Origin: a bacterium | Lineage (GTDB): Bacteria > Desulfobacterota > Anaeroferrophillalia > Anaeroferrophillales > Tharpellaceae | NCBI GenBank assembly: GCA_029935295.1 | Contig: JAOZKP010000204.1 | Coordinates: 1 to 5,283 of the forward strand | Length of the DNA: 5,283 bases | Direction: 5' to 3' | Shown here: positions 1 to 5,283 of the stretch, piece after piece | Numbering within the stretch: the stretch's first letter is position 1 | Layout of the letters: every line of letters begins with the position of its first letter | Made by a program: the position numbers and the translations under genes | Notes under the pieces: model-generated | The model's database searches: none | Seen by the model: the letters and a program-made list of their open reading frames with translations, nothing else | Told to the model about the DNA's origin: nothing

Positions 1-1043
1 ATGAAATTTTGAATACGGAACAGTAGAGGGATAACTTGTGAAGAGGTTTCATTTTTATAGCTTCTGTTTAAGGCAATCTCGAGCCGTTCTGAAATATTAT
101 AAATCTCATCAAACCTACCTCTGAGAGTTTCATCGCGCCAGATATGCTCAATAATGGCATCCAAGGTAGAGCGAGGACCGGCAGTACCAAAAGTCACGAT
201 CCGCTCAAATAGTTGTGTTAATATTTCTATCTGCTGATTTTTATCCTTGTCGTTTTTATAGTTGATATAAGCCCAGCGGTGAATAGCGTCAATATAATTC
301 CCATCTCGTTCAGCTATACGAGCTCTTCTTTCCTGATATCCACCGAAGGATTGAAATTCAGAGAGAAGACCGATACTTTTTAATTTATCAATTAATTTTG
401 CTTCACCGGAATAGCGATGATTGTAAGAAATATTACAAATAAAGTCGGCGACTATCAGACCCCAAGATTTGTTGGCTTGCAAAGTCGTAACTTCAAGTCC
501 TTTAGAATCCAGAAAATCTATCAACCCCCTGGAAGCGATGCCTGCTTCAATGGAATCTGTCATCCTTGCAATAACATCGTTGTTTAGATCAACCAGCGTT
601 GTCATACGTTCGCCGGCATCGTTGGTTCGTGTTGCAATAATAATGTCAAATCCTGACAACTTGACATTCTCAGGGATGGTTGATTCTGCTAGAGCTATAA
701 GGTCTAAAAGCATTAGCCTGTATGTTCGCTCTGGGTCAGAAAGCCCAAACTTTGTTTGATTGCGGGCAACTACTAAGTTCCATTTATATTGGCTATCATG
801 TAAAGCTGAGAATATTGAACTAGCGATATCAACAGCCGCATCATGCCCCCTCTCTTGGCGTAGTTCTGTCAAGTGCATTTTCTTATGCGAAGAGATATTG
901 ACTCGCTGAGGTAGATGTCCAAGAGTTTTTTGTAAATACTTTTCAGCAACATCCTTTTCATAAGCACATAGTATCCCACTTACTATCCATTCTTTTGAAT
1001 GGTGAAAATCACCGGATTCGTCGATAAACAAGCTATATTTCAT
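1..1043 (-). CDS. DUF3800 domain protein, predicted RNase H-like nuclease (3' end outside window)
   Basis: The frame from ATG 1043 is open for 347 codons to the left edge, so the C-terminus is missing. The N-terminus carries the DUF3800 signature FIDESGDF (residues 6-13), followed by KKMHLTEL (54-61) with H57 and E60. A predicted strand FDIIIATR lies at 132-139, and the closing family motif GLIVADFICN at 195-204 contains D200. D8, E9, D133 and D200 are candidate metal-binding acidic residues of an RNase H-like fold. DUF3800 proteins are recurrent in phage and defence neighbourhoods, but their substrate is generally unknown. Residues 205-347 form a further mostly helical region that I do not recognise; GNYIDAIHRWAYINY (near 247-261) looks like a TPR-type helix. 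The start is fixed by AAAAGGAG just upstream and by a TAATG overlap with the nuclease gene, implying translational coupling. Family call is fairly sure; nuclease activity and a role in defence are inferred. Confidence 0.82.
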   Translation of the reverse strand, partial: MKYSLFIDESGDFHHSKEWIVSGILCAYEKDVAEKYLQKTLGHLPQRVNISSHKKMHLTELRQERGHDAAVDIASSIFSALHDSQYKWNLVVARNQTKFGLSDPERTYRLMLLDLIALAESTIPENVKLSGFDIIIATRTNDAGERMTTLVDLNNDVIARMTDSIEAGIASRGLIDFLDSKGLEVTTLQANKSWGLIVADFICNISYNHRYSGEAKLIDKLKSIGLLSEFQSFGGYQERRARIAERDGNYIDAIHRWAYINYKNDKDKNQQIEILTQLFERIVTFGTAGPRSTLDAIIEHIWRDETLRGRFDEIYNISERLEIALNRSYKNETSSQVIPLLFRIQNF

Positions 1044-3637
1044 TATCTCCTTTTGTAACTTCTGCGATAGTTTTTGCTATGTTCATTTGTCACCTTTATA
1101 TAAAAGTCTCCACAATGTGGGCATTTGATATTGTACGGTTCTGTACTCCTTGTATCGTGATATGTCCAATATGAACCATGTTTCCAAAGTCTATTCCCGC
1201 AACGTCCACAGTAATGCTCGACAAAAAAATGGCGGCATTTTTTGCAGGTATAATGTGAACCTTTTGTTTGAATCTTATCACTTGTATAAAAATCAGTGCC
1301 ACCACAAATCACGCAAAACTTTTGGTTTTTAGGAGTGCTTGCGTAAACTCCACGATTACTCTCTGTTAGATACTGCAACGCAAGAGCAATAACCATTTGC
1401 AAGTTATCAATATTTTCAGGCCTTACCTGAACTCCACCATACATATGCTCAGGGCTGCCAGAACTTGTTTTTTCCCAATCAAAAACACTACTTCCACCAA
1501 GAGTAGTACAAGAACTCCAACTTTGAGGGGTAGGCAAGACAGGTAAAAATCCTTTGTCTTTTTTTGGGTGTAAAATAAAAACTGCATTCTTATTGTTACC
1601 TGCCTCAGAGTAATATTTCCTGTTCACAAGATTATCTAGATCGTCAGAAAAAGTATTATACAGGGCAGATGCAACAGCATAGTCTTTGTTTTTTGCATCT
1701 AATACCAGCAATGTCTCGCTGGTATTAGATTTAATTTTAAGCATAAAGTCTGGAGTTTTATGATTCTTTAATTCAGGTTGGTAGATCAGTTCAACTTGTT
1801 GACTGAATGACGGATGCGTGAAGTGAAATGAGCAAGTTGCATACCTTTCTTCACTGACCAAATTAACAAGCCTGGTCTCCCACCCATTATCCTGTATAAA
1901 GCCATAACCTTCCAAGATATTTATAATCTGCAGCAAGCACCATTTCTCGTAAATATTTGGCTGATCAGTTATGCCATATTCCTGAATAATGAGCAGATCA
2001 TCAAATAAATTTTCAAATTTTGCTTCGTTTTGTATTTCTTTATATGATGAATAGGCCCCACGGTAAGAGGGATTTTGAACAAATATCATGGTCCCCGGAT
2101 AATCCAGTCTATTTTCAACTGTAATTTTCAGAGATTTACACTTTTTTGATAATGCTAATAAATCCTTGTAAATTGAATTTAGACTTGCCAGCTTTTCCTC
2201 ATATTTACAAGCCATACGGGAGAGCATACCCTTTCTTTCTTCTACCCCCTGTAGTTCTACTTCTTTCTCATGTTTTTCCTGGACATTTAATTGTCTTTGC
2301 CAATTATTCTTACTGTAGTATTCACGTTCGTTTGTAAGCAAAGATATGACTTTTTCGTGTGGATCATTACCCGTGATTTCCATTGATGCAATTTTATTAA
2401 CATATAAGATATGTGTTGTTTTTTCTTTTTTAGAAAATCTGTAGCGATAAGATAGTTCTAATATTTTATACTGTGTTCCTTTGGTCCAAAAAACAGTATC
2501 ACAAGCTTCACTCGGGAATTTAAGAACATAAGGCTCTGTATGTTGTATCCATACATCAATATACTGAGGAAATTGGTCGTTTTTTTGGGGCCGCTGCTTA
2601 ACTGTAAAAGTAAACACTTCAAATTTGTCGTTATCATTGACATTTTTATCAGCAAAGTAACGCTCAAATTGCACTTTATTTTGTTTCCAATCTCTCTTTT
2701 TACGTTCTTCTTGTTCAATTTCAGCATCTAATTTAGCCGGATCAATCTCAATAAAATCATTCTGGCTTTGAGAAAGCTGCTTTTCTATAAAGCCGACATT
2801 TTTATCTACCGAATCTTTACTATACCCAACTCCAGCTCTCAAATTTCGAACAATCAATAACAAACGGCTTATTATGTCAGCTATATATTTATTTTCTGGA
2901 GTATTAAATGACGGCTCATATCCCCTTCCTGTGACAAATTTTACAGAAGAACCTCTTGTCGATAACTCCATAAAAGTTCTGGCAGTTGGGTGCACTTTTT
3001 CAATACGTTGGGTCTCCTGTTTTTCTCTTAGTTCCTCAGCAGGTTTAGCTAAAATCTGGTCTGCAAATTTGATAAACTTGCTCACCTGTTTTTGAAATTC
3101 CTCACCCGGAAAATTCCCTTTGCCATCTTTTGGAATTGTCGTGGTGCTGTCTTTATCCAGAATTAATTGCCACAGTTCTCCCTTGAAGGAAAATAAAAGT
3201 TTTTGATATTCTATTAGGGTAAAGGCAGAAGGAATAATATTTAAATGGATCATAATATCACCGACAATAATGGTGAATTCACCAGCATGCCTACACGAAG
3301 GTGCGTCGTGATATTTATATTCCCCTTGTTTTTTCCAGTCCCCCTTTTCTATCCACCATTTGCCGTGTTTAGGATCAATAATGGGGAAAAGATCTATTGC
3401 GCGTTCTTCGCTCTTAACCCTTGGTATCTCCAGATTAAGCGAAGATTTGCATTTGAGAGCAAATTGACAGACTAAGTTGTCATCAAGACGTGGATATGAC
3501 GGGATTTCAGCCGTAAAGTATCTGTCTTTCTGTTTCTTGACTCTAACTGGGTTGTGCGCTATTTCACTTATGTATGCAAATTGGTCTTTTGAGCTCCAAT
3601 GAACTCTAATAAGTCTTAATTCAAAATCTTCAGACAT
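1043..3637 (-). CDS. McrC-like DUF2357 / PD-(D/E)XK (DUF524-type) nuclease with two C-terminal zinc ribbons
   Basis: This 864-residue protein is the predicted nuclease partner of the upstream McrB-like NTPase. Residues 80-265 look like DUF2357, the region of McrC-type proteins that contacts the AAA+ motor; it includes PTARTFMELSTRG (217-229) and TPENKYI (246-252). A beta-rich segment at 339-420 and a charged helical linker at 436-500 follow. The nuclease core has YEKW (563-566, E564), TPD (628-630, D630) and LDAK (646-649, D647 and K649), the PD-(D/E)XK set in DUF524 order, so it looks catalytically intact. The C-terminus has four CxxC pairs (775/778, 798/801, 810/813, 839/842), enough for two zinc ribbons, and a basic tail. 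E. coli McrC is only about 350 residues, so this is much larger. The ATG is three bases after the preceding stop and in the same frame, without a clear Shine-Dalgarno, suggesting reinitiation. DNA versus RNA as substrate cannot be decided. Confidence 0.9.
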   Translation of the reverse strand: MSEDFELRLIRVHWSSKDQFAYISEIAHNPVRVKKQKDRYFTAEIPSYPRLDDNLVCQFALKCKSSLNLEIPRVKSEERAIDLFPIIDPKHGKWWIEKGDWKKQGEYKYHDAPSCRHAGEFTIIVGDIMIHLNIIPSAFTLIEYQKLLFSFKGELWQLILDKDSTTTIPKDGKGNFPGEEFQKQVSKFIKFADQILAKPAEELREKQETQRIEKVHPTARTFMELSTRGSSVKFVTGRGYEPSFNTPENKYIADIISRLLLIVRNLRAGVGYSKDSVDKNVGFIEKQLSQSQNDFIEIDPAKLDAEIEQEERKKRDWKQNKVQFERYFADKNVNDNDKFEVFTFTVKQRPQKNDQFPQYIDVWIQHTEPYVLKFPSEACDTVFWTKGTQYKILELSYRYRFSKKEKTTHILYVNKIASMEITGNDPHEKVISLLTNEREYYSKNNWQRQLNVQEKHEKEVELQGVEERKGMLSRMACKYEEKLASLNSIYKDLLALSKKCKSLKITVENRLDYPGTMIFVQNPSYRGAYSSYKEIQNEAKFENLFDDLLIIQEYGITDQPNIYEKWCLLQIINILEGYGFIQDNGWETRLVNLVSEERYATCSFHFTHPSFSQQVELIYQPELKNHKTPDFMLKIKSNTSETLLVLDAKNKDYAVASALYNTFSDDLDNLVNRKYYSEAGNNKNAVFILHPKKDKGFLPVLPTPQSWSSCTTLGGSSVFDWEKTSSGSPEHMYGGVQVRPENIDNLQMVIALALQYLTESNRGVYASTPKNQKFCVICGGTDFYTSDKIQTKGSHYTCKKCRHFFVEHYCGRCGNRLWKHGSYWTYHDTRSTEPYNIKCPHCGDFYIKVTNEHSKNYRRSYKRR
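1047..1054 (-). promoter_or_regulatory. Ribosome binding site of the DUF3800 gene inside the nuclease 3' end
   Basis: On the minus strand AAAAGGAG lies three bases before ATG 1043 and is formed by the last codons (Lys-Arg-Arg) of the nuclease gene. It fixes the DUF3800 start, and with the TAATG stop/start overlap points to coupled translation of the two genes. The spacing is shorter than usual, but the match to anti-Shine-Dalgarno is strong. Confidence 0.8.
1697..1730. repeat. Perfect 13-bp inverted repeat with 8-base loop inside the nuclease gene
   Basis: The arms are ATCTAATACCAGC (1697-1709) and its exact reverse complement GCTGGTATTAGAT (1718-1730), separated by eight bases. In the mRNA of the nuclease gene this forms a strong hairpin over the codons for SNTSETLLVLD (residues 637-647), ending at catalytic D647. 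No T-run follows it in the direction of transcription (the next bases are GCAAAAAAC), so a terminator for this operon is unlikely. Its function is unknown; it may be incidental to the encoded protein. Confidence 0.75.
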
Positions 3638-3640
3638 GAT

Positions 3641-5283
3641 TTATGCCCAATAATTGTAAACCTGATCGTTATGTTCAGCACCTTGAATCATCCGCTGAAT
3701 TTCCGTTGAGGCATTAATTGAATCATAATTATCTATCGTCAGACCAATTGTCTCGTTTATTACAATGGCAAATTCTCGTACAAGGTCATACTTTTTAACT
3801 TCGGTGTTGTCCCTAATTACACTCAGATCACCATCAAACATAAAATGAGGAAGTACCTTCATTAACAAAATGATGTTGAGTGTGTCACTCTCAAACAGCT
3901 GATCAGAACGTTCTGACTGCAGATCTTTATACAACTCTTGGAATAACAACGCCTGGCGCATGACCCTCATGCCCACTTCGATGCCCAATGGAGATAAAAA
4001 ATCTCTATTCCATTCCCCAAACCTACTTGCAATGACGTTGCTTGAATCATAACGAGGATATGACTTTCTGTTTAACCAAAAATCACCCGGCGGCAAATAA
4101 ACGGGGCTGGTATTTTCATCCATCCCTTTGACCTCCTCTTCGATGAGATCAATATTAGCAAGGGGGCTTTCAAATTTTATGAGATAGGCTCGATCCAACA
4201 CCTTGGGGGCAAAGTAATGTGTGGTTTGATCGATATTGATAGTGCCAATAATCCTGACGTTGGCCGGGAATTCAAATTCAGCGGGGATGTTTAATACCCC
4301 TCCTATCATCCTACGAACTTTCCCGTATAGATCCACAAGGGAGTTTTGGTCATTGTTGCCTAATATTTCATGCAGTTTTCTGGTGATTTCTTTGTGCTGC
4401 AAGAAATCTCCAAAATCTGCAAATTTAGTATCGGGGAGACCACTACGAGCTTCATCAAATATACCGATAATAGTTTCAAACTCAGATCTTATGTGTTCAG
4501 CTTCTTCTCTGGAATAAAGATGTATTGTAGGTGGCTTTTCCCGTTCTTCCAGGACGGATAAAAAATCAGCGAAATAATATTCAACCCTCGCAAGATTCAT
4601 TTCATCCAAACATATAAGATGTAAATGTTCAGGATCACGTTTTGCAGCAACAATGGCATCCAGAAAAGGCGTTGTCATGTACGATTTTTGCATTGGATTA
4701 TAGTATCCCAGTAAATCTTCCGAACTTGTCCAGTTCGGTTTCACAGGGACAATTTTTGCGACACCACCTATGGCCTGCGCAAAAGCATTTACGAGATACG
4801 ATTTCCCTGTGCCCGATGCCCCGGAAATAATGATAAGATCATTAGTGCGTAGCAGAGTGAGGAAATTTCCCAGTACAGATTTCGTATAGTATTTATCTTT
4901 TGAATACAGGTACGATTGGATTTGGGATATGAGTTTGTCAAAATCTCCGTCAAGATCGTCGGTAAAATTAAGGCGAGTTTCATCGTCAAGAAATTCACTT
5001 TGCGTATCTCCCCTAACATATTCATACTGGCTTTTCGAAATCAATTTCAGATCGCGTAAGAAATCCGCCTTTGATTGGACATATTCCTTGAGTTGTGTCA
5101 TTTTTAGTTTTACCTCTTCTTTTGCGCTTTCTAACCGTTCGATTTCTTTTTTCTTCTCAATATCACATTCGTTTTTTACTTTGTGTAGTTCCTTTTTTTC
5201 TTCTTGTTTCTCAGTTTTGCATTCCTTTTTTACTTTGCGCAGTTCCTTTTTTTCTACTTGAATATCTTTTGTTATTTGTGCTT
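3641..5283 (-). CDS. McrB-like AAA+ NTPase with N-terminal coiled coil (5' end outside window)
   Basis: This is the predicted NTP-driven motor of a McrBC-type restriction system. Numbering from the internal ATG at 5101, it has Walker A GASGTGKS (94-101), Walker B LICLDEMNLAR (162-172, D166 E167), a sensor-1 strand IIGTINID (284-291) and VLDRA (301-305) with a candidate arginine finger R304. GMRVMRQ (377-383) lies where a sensor-2-like helix is expected. About 120 residues separate Walker B from sensor 1, including a helical insertion at roughly 195-275; E. coli McrB has about 50. E. coli McrB carries MNTAD for GTP preference; here it is TINID, so nucleotide choice is uncertain. The frame continues open for 60 codons upstream of ATG 5101 to the edge and encodes a Lys/Glu-rich coiled coil, so 5101 is probably not the true start. 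The next gene follows after three bases. A MoxR-type ATPase is the main alternative, but the DUF2357 nuclease partner favours McrB. Confidence 0.92.
   Translation of the reverse strand, partial: AQITKDIQVEKKELRKVKKECKTEKQEEKKELHKVKNECDIEKKKEIERLESAKEEVKLKMTQLKEYVQSKADFLRDLKLISKSQYEYVRGDTQSEFLDDETRLNFTDDLDGDFDKLISQIQSYLYSKDKYYTKSVLGNFLTLLRTNDLIIISGASGTGKSYLVNAFAQAIGGVAKIVPVKPNWTSSEDLLGYYNPMQKSYMTTPFLDAIVAAKRDPEHLHLICLDEMNLARVEYYFADFLSVLEEREKPPTIHLYSREEAEHIRSEFETIIGIFDEARSGLPDTKFADFGDFLQHKEITRKLHEILGNNDQNSLVDLYGKVRRMIGGVLNIPAEFEFPANVRIIGTINIDQTTHYFAPKVLDRAYLIKFESPLANIDLIEEEVKGMDENTSPVYLPPGDFWLNRKSYPRYDSSNVIASRFGEWNRDFLSPLGIEVGMRVMRQALLFQELYKDLQSERSDQLFESDTLNIILLMKVLPHFMFDGDLSVIRDNTEVKKYDLVREFAIVINETIGLTIDNYDSINASTEIQRMIQGAEHNDQVYNYWA
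5099..5117 (-). promoter_or_regulatory. Possible internal translation start of the McrB-like gene
   Basis: The only ATG in the visible upstream part of the frame (5101-5099) is preceded by AGAGG (5117-5113) at an 11-base spacing, which is longer than usual. If used, it would give a short form beginning just before the AAA+ domain and lacking the coiled coil. That would parallel E. coli McrB, where an internal start yields the short McrB_S form. An equally plausible reading is that it is an ordinary methionine codon, because the 18-residue repeat pattern runs through it. Confidence 0.3.
5150..5257 (-). repeat. Two tandem 54-bp in-frame repeat units encoding coiled coil
   Basis: Two adjacent 54-base units (5204-5257 and 5150-5203) encode 18-residue repeats. 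The best-conserved blocks, 5221-5255 and 5167-5201, match at 32 of 35 bases. Shared residues include EKKEL, KVK and EC. A degenerate third unit overlapping ATG 5101 keeps hydrophobic residues at repeat positions 6, 9 and 13 (L, A, V against L, V, C), and the fragment before the first unit has Ile at position 13. An 18-residue period equals 7+11 and suits a continuous charged helix. Some differences are synonymous (CTG/CTA, TGC/TGT), supporting selection at protein level. Confidence 0.88.

Noticed and set aside
469..759. Plus-strand open frame of 96 codons opposite the DUF3800 gene
   Set aside because: It lies antisense to a gene with clear family motifs, with no recognisable domain or ribosome binding site.
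1697..1740. The inverted repeat followed by a T-rich stretch on the plus strand as a Rho-independent terminator
   Set aside because: The T-rich stretch is interrupted and lies on the strand opposite to transcription; no plus-strand gene ends there, and it is inside the nuclease gene.
2458..2727. Minus-strand open frame of 89 codons within the nuclease gene
   Set aside because: An out-of-frame overlap inside a gene whose motifs on both sides are in the main frame; Lys/Leu-rich composition fits AT-rich chance coding.
3903..3916. Perfect 14-bp palindrome TCAGAACGTTCTGA
   Set aside because: It encodes part of SERSD in the NTPase gene; a palindrome of this size is expected about once in every few windows of this length, and it is not near a gene start.
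4929..5261. Plus-strand open frame of 110 codons rich in Ser and Phe
   Set aside because: It is the antisense of the Lys/Glu-rich coiled coil and its tandem repeat (GAA/AAA codons read as TTC/TTT); it has no independent support.
1..5283. CRISPR array, tRNA or rRNA genes, transposase or attachment site
   Set aside because: No spaced direct repeats, cloverleaf, ribosomal RNA segments, recombinase motifs or terminal inverted repeats were seen; virtually every base belongs to the three coding frames.

Overview
The window is a compact, entirely minus-strand stretch of bacterial DNA with no non-coding gap longer than 3 bases. Shine-Dalgarno sequences, uninterrupted genes and touching or overlapping gene ends mark it as bacterial. 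It is AT-rich with many Lys/Glu codons, but nothing allows a confident assignment to a genus. The layout is typical of an accessory (defence) locus rather than of housekeeping genes.

Reading in the direction of transcription (right to left) there are three genes. (1) A McrB-like AAA+ NTPase occupies 5283 to 3641. Its N-terminus lies outside the window: the reading frame stays open upstream of the first ATG (5101) and encodes a Lys/Glu-rich coiled coil built on an 18-residue repeat. (2) An McrC-like nuclease of 864 residues occupies 3637 to 1043. It has a DUF2357-type N-terminal region, a beta-rich insertion, a helical linker, a PD-(D/E)XK nuclease core of the DUF524 type, and two C-terminal zinc ribbons. 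(3) A DUF3800 protein (predicted RNase H-like fold) starts at 1043 and runs off the left edge; 347 residues are visible.

The genes are tightly coupled. Genes 1 and 2 are in the same reading frame, separated only by TAA and one ATC codon. Genes 2 and 3 overlap by one base (TAATG), with a strong Shine-Dalgarno inside the last codons of gene 2. They almost certainly form one operon whose promoter lies upstream of base 5283.

The first two genes match the logic of Type IV (McrBC-like) restriction: an NTP-driven motor plus a nuclease partner that binds it. The coiled-coil extension on the motor resembles the published coiled-coil McrBC variants (CoCoNuTs), which are proposed to act on RNA. The added zinc ribbons and the co-transcribed DUF3800 gene make this an unusual McrBC-type cassette with two predicted nuclease components. 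The substrate and the role of the DUF3800 protein are inferences. Other structure noted includes a perfect 13-bp inverted repeat inside the nuclease gene beside its catalytic motif, a 54-bp in-frame tandem repeat at the right edge, and several in-frame A AAA AAG heptamers within that repeat.
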